Assembly: GCA_027297435.1 (NCBI GenBank)
Contig: JAPUIA010000115.1
Span: forward strand, 1 to 64,000
DNA length: 64,000 bases
From: Gammaproteobacteria bacterium
GTDB taxonomy: Bacteria > Pseudomonadota > Gammaproteobacteria > Pseudomonadales > Azotimanducaceae
Direction: 5' to 3'
The notes under the pieces are model-generated. The model had not been told where the DNA came from. It ran no database searches and saw only the letters and a program-made list of their open reading frames with translations. This document shows, piece by piece, positions 1 through 10,916 of this stretch; the stretch's first letter is position 1; each line of letters opens with the position of its first letter. The position numbers and the translations under genes were made by a program.

Positions 1-88
1 TTTACGTGGGTAAAAGGGGGCACCGGCGGGGCACCAGAGATCGACGTAGTTAAGTCGTTAGGTTAGGTAGTCTGAAATGCCCTAGAAA

Positions 89-175
89 TGGTGCCTGGGG
101 AGAGACTCGAACTCTCACTTAGTTACCTAAACCAGATTTTGAGTCTGGCGCGTCTACCAATTTCGCCACCCAGGC
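89..175 (-). tRNA. tRNA-Leu (anticodon CAA)
   Basis: Minus strand reads GCCTGGGTGGCGAAATTGGTAGACGCGCCAGACTCAAAATCTGGTTTAGG...GAGTTCGAGTCTCTCCCCAGGCACCA; acceptor pairing, CTCAAAA anticodon loop, class II variable arm, T-loop and encoded CCA. Confidence 0.95.
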
Positions 176-182
176 GTTGTTA

Positions 183-232
183 GTGCCGGGAGGTTCAACT
201 GGCGCTTCACCAGCCAATTTCGCCACCCGCGC
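183..232 (-). pseudogene. internally deleted tRNA-Leu-like remnant
   Basis: Minus strand GCGCGGGTGGCGAAATTGGCTGGTGAAGCGCCAGTTGAACCTCCCGGCAC; 5' D-arm block GGGTGGCGAAATTGG is shared with the adjacent tRNA-Leu and the 3' part resembles a T-arm/acceptor; anticodon arm absent. Confidence 0.5.
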
Positions 233-268
233 GCCCGACGAGCGCGGAGGCGGCGCATGTTACCACCC

Positions 269-296
269 TTGTACAAAGCGTCCAGCGCATTAGAAT
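269..296 (+). promoter_or_regulatory. sigma70-like promoter, probably ancestral queA promoter
   Basis: TTGTAC (269-274), 16-bp spacer, TAGAAT (291-296); lies just upstream of the left 19-bp repeat. Confidence 0.45.
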
Positions 297-604
297 GCGC
301 ACGCTCAATCATTGGTCGGTAAAGCCAAAAAGCCTCGTCTTAGTTTATATCGAAATATGCCCGGTAGCCTTGGGAAACGTGGCTCAGAGGCTGGAATGGA
401 TACTGGTTTATATTCGTTGATATTGGGCAGTATCGACCAGTTTCGTTGGCAATTCCGTTGGCAAAAAAGAATCCGTTAATCGTTTGATTTGCCCAACCCG
501 GCGAGTACACCAGGGACCAAATGGACAGCGCTTGCTCACGACTGAATAGGAAATCACCTACAGACTGACTCCGGCATTGAGACCACCGCCTAACGAGAAG
601 GCAG

Positions 605-630
605 CCCCGCTTCGGCGGGGTTTTCTTTTC
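605..630 (+). terminator. rho-independent terminator
   Basis: CCCCGC-TTCG-GCGGGG followed by TTTTCTTTTC. Confidence 0.75.
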
Positions 631-977
631 TACCGCTTTCTGTCGCGCCCCATCTCTTCACAGACCCTGCCGTAAAGATAGACAACAGTACGGATTGTCG
701 AGCGGACCTCATAATCGTTCATTGTGCGCACTCCTCGAACCAGGGCTCCTTCTTCTTTAGATGTCCCCCACACCTTGTCTAACCGCTCCATGATTTCGAT
801 GAACTCGGGTCTCAGTTCTTCTGGCAGATCGTTTTCCGGGGTTATGTGGCACAAGTTGTCGACTGCCACGCTTTCAAGGCATTGAGCGGGCGTACCGTCT
901 TGCGTTGCAAGATAAGATACTGCTCTGGATAGCTGCTCTGCTCCATACGCATAAGCGTTTATTGGGCGTTTTGTCAT
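630..977 (-). CDS. hypothetical protein (115 aa), accessory
   Basis: Intact ORF within the element; 4-bp overlap with the next minus-strand ORF suggests an operon. Confidence 0.5.
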   Translation of the reverse strand: MTKRPINAYAYGAEQLSRAVSYLATQDGTPAQCLESVAVDNLCHITPENDLPEELRPEFIEIMERLDKVWGTSKEEGALVRGVRTMNDYEVRSTIRTVVYLYGRVCEEMGRDRKR

Positions 978-1192
978 TGACTACGAACGAAGAACCAGCC
1001 TTCCTGCCGGCAGTAAGCACAACCCTCGCCAGCACAGTCCAAGCATTGCGCCCAGTCGTCAGTTGCTAGGGCACTTCCGAATACGCCGTCACACCGTTTA
1101 CCACCGATGTTTTCGCTACATTGCTGGTTGATTGAAGTGGCGTTTCGGTTGAACTTTCCGCATTTGGTGCACACGGCTACGGGTAGTTTCAC
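974..1192 (-). CDS. small cysteine-rich zinc-ribbon-like protein
   Basis: 72 aa with CTKC, CLDCAGEGCAYC cysteine pairs. Confidence 0.5.
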   Translation of the reverse strand: MKLPVAVCTKCGKFNRNATSINQQCSENIGGKRCDGVFGSALATDDWAQCLDCAGEGCAYCRQEGWFFVRSQ

Positions 1193-1353
1193 GTTCGAGT
1201 CTTTTGAATGCTGGCGTACCGAAGGATACCAAACTGTATTGCGACTGAGCGGGATATGGTGTGTACTTAGGCAGCCCGCGCGAATGGCCGACTAACCCGC
1301 CTTAAGAAGAATGGCTTACGATTCGGGCTGGGTGCTTAACTCCATTAAATTAA

Positions 1354-1378
1354 CCCTCGCTTCGGCGGGGGTTTTCTT
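1354..1378 (+). terminator. rho-independent terminator
   Basis: CCCTCGC-TTCG-GCGGGGG followed by a TTTTCTTT tract. Confidence 0.6.
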
Positions 1379-1412
1379 TGCCTGGGCTACGCCTAACCCA
1401 AGGAGACTAACC

Positions 1413-1544
1413 ATGTCTAATCGCAGAAGAGACATCGACCGAAAGAAAAAGCTCGCACGGCGCGAACGTATGCGTGAGCACTACCGTCGCCAGGCCTTAA
1501 TGGAGGAGATAGAAAATGTCAGAAATAATCGAACACGAACCTGA
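1413..1544 (+). CDS. small basic hypothetical protein (43 aa)
   Basis: ATG at 1413 preceded by AAGGAGACTAACC; MSNRRRDIDRKKKLARRERMREHYRRQALMEEIENVRNNRTRT. Confidence 0.4.
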   Translation: MSNRRRDIDRKKKLARRERMREHYRRQALMEEIENVRNNRTRT

Positions 1545-1656
1545 GCTTCTTGACGCCGTTCTAATCCCTGTGGCGCGTTTCCACGGCCCGACCCGGTAAT
1601 CCTAGAAACGAGGTAAAGAAGAGCGGTCCCACTAGACAGGGAGCGATGACCGGTTA

Positions 1657-1746
1657 TGGCCGTTCGCGTCGTTTGTGCAGGTAAATCGAGTGACGGCTAT
1701 GCGAACCGTTGCTGACAAAGCCGTTGAAAGCGGCCAAACGTCGCTA
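1657..1746. repeat. 90-bp imperfect direct repeat, copy 1
   Basis: Ungapped match to 2638-2727, 75/90 identical by hand count; TGGCCG...CGGCCA inverted ends. Confidence 0.85.
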
Positions 1747-1747
1747 A

Positions 1748-2599
1748 GTGCCCTTTGCAGACACTGAGCCTAGATGCAACTATGGATGGAAATCTGGCAG
1801 GAGCGACCCTCAAGTGGAAGACAATCTCGAATTTGACGATGAAACCTCCCGCTTAGTAGAGGAGTTCAACAGCTCTCAAGGGGCGATAGAGAGGCGTCGC
1901 AAGATTATTGCTGCGTTAGCATTGCAAGCCGGTGAAGCAATCCTTGACGTTGGTTCCGGACCTGGCAATCAAATATTCGAAATGTCCTCGGTTGTCGGCC
2001 CTGCCGGCCGCGTTCAAGGTTTAGATCCAGCCGAAAGTGCGATTGCGATTGCTTCCAGACGTTGTTCAGGGTTATCCAATGTACATTTCGAACTTGGCGA
2101 TGTGGCACAACTGCCGTTTGAGGACGGAACTTTCGATGCCGTAATGTCTAGCCAGGTCTTCGAGTACCTAGAGAATGTAGGTGGCGGGCTGCAAGAGATA
2201 TATCGTGTACTCCGGCCAGGAGGTCGAGTGCTGATCCACGACACTGATTGGGGTGCGCTGCTATGGCGATCCTCTGATGCACAGCGGATGGCGCGAGTAA
2301 TGGGAGTGTTTGATGGCCACCTGGCAGATCCATATCTGCCTCAGATTCTCGCCCCCAAACTCCGCGATGCAGGATTCAGCGATATCAAAGTAGAGCCCAT
2401 CGTTCAAGTGGAGACTAAATTTGATCCTGGTAGTGTCAGTGGCGTTCTGATGAAGTTTGTAGTCGGATACGTTGAGTCCCAGGGTGTTTCTGCATCAGAA
2501 GCGAGTGCCTGGAAGGAAGACCTCGAGAATCTCGGTGCTACCCGCGACTATTTCTTCAGTTCGAACGAGTACATGTTTACTGGAAGAAAGCCTGGTTAG
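1748..2599 (+). CDS. class I SAM-dependent methyltransferase (Methyltransf_11/UbiE-like)
   Basis: Motif I ILDVGSGPG; later LPFEDGTFDAVMSSQVFEYL and EIYRVLRPGGRVLIHD. Confidence 0.85.
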   Translation: MPFADTEPRCNYGWKSGRSDPQVEDNLEFDDETSRLVEEFNSSQGAIERRRKIIAALALQAGEAILDVGSGPGNQIFEMSSVVGPAGRVQGLDPAESAIAIASRRCSGLSNVHFELGDVAQLPFEDGTFDAVMSSQVFEYLENVGGGLQEIYRVLRPGGRVLIHDTDWGALLWRSSDAQRMARVMGVFDGHLADPYLPQILAPKLRDAGFSDIKVEPIVQVETKFDPGSVSGVLMKFVVGYVESQGVSASEASAWKEDLENLGATRDYFFSSNEYMFTGRKPG

Positions 2600-2637
2600 A
2601 GCCTCGTATCCGAGGAAGCCGCTCAAACTTCCGCTTG

Positions 2638-2727
2638 TGGCCGTTAGCGTCGATTGTGCGGGTTAATCGAGCGTCAGCTAAGCGAACCGTTGCCGACGAA
2701 TTCGCTGGAAGCGGCCAAAGGTCGCTA
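2638..2727. repeat. 90-bp imperfect direct repeat, copy 2
   Basis: Matches 1657-1746; ends at the start of the integrase remnant. Confidence 0.85.
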
Positions 2728-3413
2728 TGAAAGACGGTATCAAAAAGGGGCTCGTCACGCGCAACGTTGTTGAATTGGTCGATGCGCCGAAAATCAGACG
2801 CAAGAGAGTTGAAGCTTTCGACGCTGAGCACAATCAGCGGTTGGTCGATCTATTCAGTGGGGAGATGAAAACGATCGTCGCGCTCGCTCTCACCACGGGA
2901 ATGAGGCGCGGCGAGATTGCCGGTCTCAAGTAGGATGCTGTCGGAGATGGTGTGCTCGAGATCAAGCGCACGCTGACCCAGACAAGGGAGGGCTTGATTC
3001 TGCGGGACGAGCCGAAAACCGAAGAGAGCTACAGAACGATCACGCTAACCAAGGTGATGGTGAAGGCGCTGCTTAGCCATCGAGCCAAGCAGGCACAAGA
3101 AAAACTTGTCGCGGGCAACTCGTATCGAGACCAGGGATTTGTTTTTGCCCACTACAATGGGGAGCCAGTCAAACCTCCACAGATCACCCATATGTTTTCC
3201 GAGGGAGTGAAGGGAACCGATTTCCATCTTACGTTTCACGGATTGCGCCATTGCCATGTATCACAACTCATCGCTGCGAACGTGAACATCAAGACCATTC
3301 AAAAACGGGTAGGGCACGCGAACATCAAGACAACACTAGACACTTACGGGCACCTGCTTCCTGGTATGGATGAGGCAGCGGCTGAGGCCGTCGAGGGCAC
3401 AATCTCACTGTAA
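2727..3413 (+). pseudogene. tyrosine recombinase/phage integrase remnant
   Basis: Two ORFs in the same frame (2727-2933, 2952-3413) separated by TAG at 2931-2933; TGMRRGEIAGLK*...FHGLRHCHVSQLIAANVNIKTIQKRVGHANIKTTLDTYGH catalytic motifs; N-terminal arm-binding region missing. Confidence 0.85.
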
Positions 3414-3484
3414 TGTTGGCACCACGTTGGCAAGATCGGTGCAAAGCCAGGTAACATAAGGCGTTTCATTGGTCGGTAAAGCCA

Positions 3485-5943
<2,459 letters not shown>

Positions 5944-5945
5944 CC

Positions 5946-7859
5946 GTGGCCAACGGCCGCGGTTCGGTGGGCGCAAGCCTGCTAGGCCTGCCCAAACCTA
6001 AACAGCGCGCGCCCAACACCCATTCCCCCGGCCGCTATCTATTCATCCTGATCGTCGTCCTCATCGGCGCGATCTACGCGGCGCCCAACGCCTTCCAGCC
6101 CGATCCGGCGCTGCAGATAAAACCGGAAGATACCAGGCTAGAGGTCGGTCAAGACTTGCTGGATCGAGCCGTGAGTGCGTTGTCCGATGCCGGCGTTACC
6201 GTGACCGGGTCTGAGATTTCCAACGGATCGGTGTTCGTGCGCCTCGAAGACGATGAAAGTCAGCTGCGCGGGCGCGAAGTAGTCACTCGCGCGCTCAACA
6301 GCATCGACGAGCAGTACGTCGTTGCCCTGACACGTGCCTCCACGACGCCGCAGTGGTTGCGGGACATAGGCGCGCGCCCCATGTCGCTCGGTCTCGACCT
6401 CTCAGGGGGCGTGCATCTGCTCTTGCAGGTCGACATGGCTAAATTCATCCAAGATCGCATGGTGAGCAATCAGGAAACCGCTCGCGATGCGCTGGTTGAC
6501 GCGCGGATTCGCTACGTTGGGCGAGATTGGGTCGATGGCGATCGGCTGACCATACCGTTTCAGTCGCCCGCCGGGCGCGATCAAGCAGCCGAACTCTTGA
6601 GTGATCAGTTCGATGGATTCACCGTCGACAGCACGGACGTCGATGGTCGTCCAGTGCTTGTGTTCACGATGATCGGAGATTTCTTGCGCGAACTGGAAGA
6701 TGCTGCCATCTCGCAGAATTTGCAGAGTCTGCGCAATCGTGTGAACGAGCTTGGCGTCTCGGAACCGCTGGTGCAGCGCCTCGGCCGCGAACGCATCGTC
6801 CTGGACTTACCTGGCATCCAGGATCCTGCCGAGGCCAAGCGGATCATCAACAAGTTTGCGAACCTGGAATTCAGGTTGGTGGCGTTGCCGAACGCAAGGG
6901 CTGCACAGACGGAGACCTATCCATACGAGGGCGCGCCGATCACGTTGATGCGCAAGAACATCGTCACCGGCGACCAGGTGACCAATGCCACGCAAGGCTA
7001 CGACCCGGACACAGGACTGCCGCAAGTCAACATTCGGCTCGACAACGATGGTGGCATTCAGATGAACAACGCCACCAAAAACAATATCGGCAATTCGATG
7101 GCCATCATTTTCATCGAGCAAAAACCGCGTAGCCGCACGACGATTGTCGATGGCGAAGAGGTCGTGGAGCGGTTTTCCGTCGAAGAAAAACGCCTCATCA
7201 GCGTCGCGACGATTCAGGGCGCTCTCGGCTTCAATTTCCGCATCACCGGATTGCAGATCGGAGAGGCGCGCGATCTTGCGTTGTTGCTGCGCGCCGGCGC
7301 GCTGGCGGCACCCATGTACATCGTCGAAGAGCGCACGGTGGGTGCCAGTCTCGGTGAAGAAAACATCGAGCGTGGCCAACAATCGGTCGTCATCGGTTTT
7401 GTGCTGGTGATGATCTTCATGGTGTTTTACTACAAGGGTTTCGGTTTGGCGGCCGATATCGCGTTGACCGCCAACCTGATGTTGTTGATGGCCGTGATGT
7501 CGGTATTGGGGGCGACACTCACGTTGCCCGGGATTGCGGGCATCGTGTTGACCGTCGGGATGGCCGTCGACGCCAACGTACTGATCTTTTCGCGTATCAA
7601 GGAAGAACTCAAAGAGCATCCCCCCCAACAGGCGATTCAAGCGGGATTCGATCGGGCCATACTGACCATTCTCGATGCCAACATCACGACTTTCTTCGTT
7701 GCGATCATCTTGCTCTCGATCGGCAGCGGGCCGGTCAAAGGTTTTGCCGTGACGTTGGCCGTCGGCATCGTGACATCGATGTTCACTGCCATCATGGGTA
7801 CGCGCGCACTCGTCAACCTCATGTATGGCGGACGCACATTGGAGAAGCTGCGGATATGA
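5946..7859 (+). CDS. secD: protein translocase subunit SecD
   Basis: LGLDLSGGVHLLLQVD, C-terminal SecD/SecF transmembrane domain. Confidence 0.95.
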   Translation: MANGRGSVGASLLGLPKPKQRAPNTHSPGRYLFILIVVLIGAIYAAPNAFQPDPALQIKPEDTRLEVGQDLLDRAVSALSDAGVTVTGSEISNGSVFVRLEDDESQLRGREVVTRALNSIDEQYVVALTRASTTPQWLRDIGARPMSLGLDLSGGVHLLLQVDMAKFIQDRMVSNQETARDALVDARIRYVGRDWVDGDRLTIPFQSPAGRDQAAELLSDQFDGFTVDSTDVDGRPVLVFTMIGDFLRELEDAAISQNLQSLRNRVNELGVSEPLVQRLGRERIVLDLPGIQDPAEAKRIINKFANLEFRLVALPNARAAQTETYPYEGAPITLMRKNIVTGDQVTNATQGYDPDTGLPQVNIRLDNDGGIQMNNATKNNIGNSMAIIFIEQKPRSRTTIVDGEEVVERFSVEEKRLISVATIQGALGFNFRITGLQIGEARDLALLLRAGALAAPMYIVEERTVGASLGEENIERGQQSVVIGFVLVMIFMVFYYKGFGLAADIALTANLMLLMAVMSVLGATLTLPGIAGIVLTVGMAVDANVLIFSRIKEELKEHPPQQAIQAGFDRAILTILDANITTFFVAIILLSIGSGPVKGFAVTLAVGIVTSMFTAIMGTRALVNLMYGGRTLEKLRI

Positions 7860-8776
7860 ACCTGCCGATAATCGATTTCATGGGTAAGCGCAAAGTCGCG
7901 GGGTATACGTCGATCGGGTTGCTCGTTCTGTCATGCTTGTCATTGGCGGTCAGCGGTCTCAATTTCGGCCTCGATTTCACCGGCGGGACGTTGGTCGAGG
8001 TGGGTTTCGAAGAACCGGTCGATCCGGAGACGGTGCGCGGCCAACTTGCCCAATCGGGATTTTTCAACGGCGTGGTGCAGCACTTCGGCACCGACCGCGA
8101 CCTGCTCATTCGTATGCCGCCGCAACGCGGCGACGACCAGGCGACGATGGGCGACCGCATATTCGAGAGCATTCTCGAGCATCACCCCAATGCGGACAGG
8201 CGTCAGTCGAACTTCGTCGGTCCGGTGGTTGGAGAAGAGTTGGCCGAAAGTGCGGGGCTGGCGCTTCTGGCAGCGCTCGGCGTCATCATGCTGTATATCC
8301 TGTTTCGCTTCACGAAGCAGTTTTCCGTGGGCGCAGTGGCCGCGCTCGTACACGACGTGGTCATCGTGTTCGGTGTTTTCTCGGTGTTGCAATGGACGTT
8401 CGACCTACCGGTGGTCGCAGCGTTGTTGGCGGTGATCGGCTACTCGTTGAACGATACGATCGTCGTCTCGGATCGGATACGCGAGAACTTTCGCAAGATT
8501 CGCAAAGGCACGTCCGTCGACATCATCAACACGTCGTTGAATCAGACGTTGGGAAGAACGCTGGTAACGTCGATGACGACGTTGTTCGTCTTGATGGCCT
8601 TGGCGATTGCCGGTGGAGAGGGTATGCGCGGGTTTGCTCTGGCGCTCATCATTGGCGTCTTCGTCGGCACCTACTCGTCTATTTACATCGCCTCGAACGT
8701 GTTGATTGTGATGAACATCTCTCGCGAAGACCTGGTGATTCCCGAGAAAGAAGCCTCCGACCAGTCGTATCCCTAA
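7856..8776 (+). CDS. secF: protein translocase subunit SecF
   Basis: GLNFGLDFTGGTLVEVGF; YSLNDTIVVSDRIREN; overlaps secD. Confidence 0.95.
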   Translation: MNLPIIDFMGKRKVAGYTSIGLLVLSCLSLAVSGLNFGLDFTGGTLVEVGFEEPVDPETVRGQLAQSGFFNGVVQHFGTDRDLLIRMPPQRGDDQATMGDRIFESILEHHPNADRRQSNFVGPVVGEELAESAGLALLAALGVIMLYILFRFTKQFSVGAVAALVHDVVIVFGVFSVLQWTFDLPVVAALLAVIGYSLNDTIVVSDRIRENFRKIRKGTSVDIINTSLNQTLGRTLVTSMTTLFVLMALAIAGGEGMRGFALALIIGVFVGTYSSIYIASNVLIVMNISREDLVIPEKEASDQSYP

Positions 8777-8782
8777 AAGCTT

Positions 8783-9571
8783 CTAAAGATGCGGCCGTAT
8801 CCCGGCGACCATGGCTTTGAAACACTTGGGGTTGGCAGCGACGATATCACCGCTGTCGAGGTACTTATCGCCACCCTGGAGATCGCTGACGAAGCCACCT
8901 GCCTCTTTCACGAGCAGGCTGCCGGCGGCGATGTCCCACCTCTGTAGGCCGATTTCCCAGAACCCGTCTACCCGTCCAGCGGCCGTATAGGCGAGGTCGA
9001 GGGCCGCAGACCCTTGCCGGCGAATGGCCAGGCACTCGCGCGTCATGTGTTTCATGATGCCCATGTGGACGTCGAACCGGTCCATGGCGCGTGGCGGGAG
9101 TCCGGTACTCAAGACGGCTCCGCTCAGGCGCCGAGTCTTGCTGACGCGAATACGTTTGCCGTTTAGATGCGCACCGGACCCGCGACTGGCGACCCACTCT
9201 TCGTTGCGGACCGGGTCGATGATCACCCCGTGCTCGATGTGGCGACCCTTCCTGAGCGCAATGGAGACGCAGAAGTGGGGTATGCCGCGAAGATAGTTGA
9301 GCGTGCCGTCGAGGGGATCGATGATCCAGGTGAATTCGTCCGATTCCGAGGTGACGCTCAACCCGTGCTCTTCGCCCACGATGGCGTGGTCCGGGTAGGC
9401 CTTGTGCAGAACCTCGATAATCGCTGCCTCCGATTCACGGTCGACGTTCGAAACGAAATCGTTGGGCGCTTTCTCTTCGATCTTGAGTTCGTCCAAGCGG
9501 TCCATGGAATGGAGCAAAATATCTCCGGCCCGTCGAGCGGCCCGAAGTGCCATGTTGGCCATTGCATGCAT
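8783..9571 (-). CDS. suhB: inositol-1-monophosphatase family protein
   Basis: VGEEHG, WIIDPLDGTLNYLRGIPHFCVSIAL; likely start MHAMANMALRAAR. Confidence 0.9.
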   Translation of the reverse strand: MHAMANMALRAARRAGDILLHSMDRLDELKIEEKAPNDFVSNVDRESEAAIIEVLHKAYPDHAIVGEEHGLSVTSESDEFTWIIDPLDGTLNYLRGIPHFCVSIALRKGRHIEHGVIIDPVRNEEWVASRGSGAHLNGKRIRVSKTRRLSGAVLSTGLPPRAMDRFDVHMGIMKHMTRECLAIRRQGSAALDLAYTAAGRVDGFWEIGLQRWDIAAGSLLVKEAGGFVSDLQGGDKYLDSGDIVAANPKCFKAMVAGIRPHL

Positions 9572-9614
9572 GGGCGTAGGTGTCCTGTCTGAACAATTCG
9601 CATAACCTAACACC

Positions 9615-10349
9615 ATGAGCTTACAGAACATCCGCATTGTATTGGTAGAACCAAGCCACCCTGGCAATATTGGTGGGGCCGCCCGGGCCTTGAAGACGAT
9701 GGGTTTGTCGCGCCTTGTCGTGGTCAACCCCAAACGTTATCCCGATCCCCAGGCGGAGTGGCGCGCGGCGGGCGCGCAAGACGTGTTGGCCAATGTGCAG
9801 GTTCGCGATTGTCTCGAGTCCGCCATTGACGACTGCCATTGGGTGGTCGGTACCAGTAGCCGGCAACGGCGGATTCCCTGGCCTTCTGCCGATGCGACGA
9901 CGATTGCTCAGGAAGTGCTGCGCCAGGCCGGTGCCGGGGAGGTGGCCGTCCTCTTCGGGCGGGAAACCAGTGGGCTCAGTAACGAGGAGTTGCAACGCTG
10001 TCACATGCACCTGCAGATTCCGGCGTTTCCGGACTACCCGTCGCTCAACCTGGCGATGGCGGTGCAGGTGGTGTGCTACGAGATCTACCGCCATCTCAAC
10101 ACAGGCGCGGTCGTCAACACCCAATGGGATCGGCCGCCGGCGACCGTCGGCGCGGTCGAGGCATTGCTGAAGCACCTAGAGCGGCTGTTGGTGGAGACGC
10201 AATTCTTGGATCCGGCGAACCCCGGACAGACGATGACGCGGCTACGCCGATTGTTGACTCGAGTCGAACTGGATGCGACCGAGGTGCAGATGTTGCGGGG
10301 CGTGCTCACGCAGCTTCAAAAGGCACCGCTAGGCCGATCCGGGCAATAG
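9615..10349 (+). CDS. trmJ: tRNA (cytidine/uridine-2'-O-)-methyltransferase TrmJ
   Basis: NIRIVLVEPSHPGNIGGAARALKTMGL; LFGRETSGLSNEEL; SpoU family, upstream of iscR. Confidence 0.9.
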   Translation: MSLQNIRIVLVEPSHPGNIGGAARALKTMGLSRLVVVNPKRYPDPQAEWRAAGAQDVLANVQVRDCLESAIDDCHWVVGTSSRQRRIPWPSADATTIAQEVLRQAGAGEVAVLFGRETSGLSNEELQRCHMHLQIPAFPDYPSLNLAMAVQVVCYEIYRHLNTGAVVNTQWDRPPATVGAVEALLKHLERLLVETQFLDPANPGQTMTRLRRLLTRVELDATEVQMLRGVLTQLQKAPLGRSGQ

Positions 10350-10370
10350 TGGACCATTTTAGTCGGGTAT
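10346..10370. promoter_or_regulatory. candidate type 1 IscR operator
   Basis: ATAGTGGACCATTTTAGTCGGGTAT matches 23/25 positions of ATASYYGACTRWWWYAGTCRRSTAT; upstream of iscR. Confidence 0.8.
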
Positions 10371-10430
10371 TGCATACTCGCCTCCCTCACTCTGGCAGCG
10401 GCGCCTCTAGGCAGTGGTGCGCGGGGATAA

Positions 10431-10913
10431 ATGACAATGCGCCTGACAACCAAAGGCCGTTACGCGGTTACCGCTATGCTGGACATTGCTCTGCACCGTC
10501 ACGGTGGACCGGTGAGCGTGGTCGATATCGCCGATCGCCAAGGCATCTCGTCGTCATACCTCGAACAACTTTTCGGCAAGCTGAAGAAGGCCGGGCTGTT
10601 GCAGAGCGTGCGTGGTCCTGGCGGCGGCTACCAGCTCAGTCGGGAAGCCGACGCGATCAACGTGTCCGACATCATTGCCGCGGTCGGTGAAGGGGTCGAT
10701 GCCACGCGCTGTCACGGCGCCGCCGATTGCCAGGATGGCGTGATCTGTTTGACGCATGATTTGTGGACGGACCTGTCCCAGGAAATCGACGCATTCCTGC
10801 GCGGCGTCACACTGGCGGCCTTAGTCGATCGCCGCGAGGTACAGTCGGTCGCGTTTCGGCAGGACCAACAGGCACGCGAAAGCGAACGACTCATCGCGAC
10901 ACAACCCGTTTGA
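10431..10913 (+). CDS. iscR: Fe-S cluster assembly transcriptional regulator IscR
   Basis: [20 protein letters not shown]; Cx5Cx5C ligand spacing ([13 protein letters not shown]). Confidence 0.95.
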   Translation: MTMRLTTKGRYAVTAMLDIALHRHGGPVSVVDIADRQGISSSYLEQLFGKLKKAGLLQSVRGPGGGYQLSREADAINVSDIIAAVGEGVDATRCHGAADCQDGVICLTHDLWTDLSQEIDAFLRGVTLAALVDRREVQSVAFRQDQQARESERLIATQPV

Positions 10914-10916
10914 CCC

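Larger units (their letters stand above)
309..3484. mobile_element. decayed tyrosine-integrase element bounded by 19-bp direct repeats
   Basis: TCATTGGTCGGTAAAGCCA occurs at 309-327 and 3466-3484; integrase remnant lies near the right repeat; interior has short accessory ORFs. Confidence 0.7.

Noticed and set aside
1657-2727. Integron attC sites around the methyltransferase
   Set aside because: The 90-bp repeats lack recognisable RYYYAAC/GTTRRRY core sites and no integron integrase is present; kept only as a generic cassette-like repeat pair.
6807-7640. 277-aa minus-strand ORF opposite secD
   Set aside because: Shadow ORF of a high-GC conserved gene; no RBS or domain.
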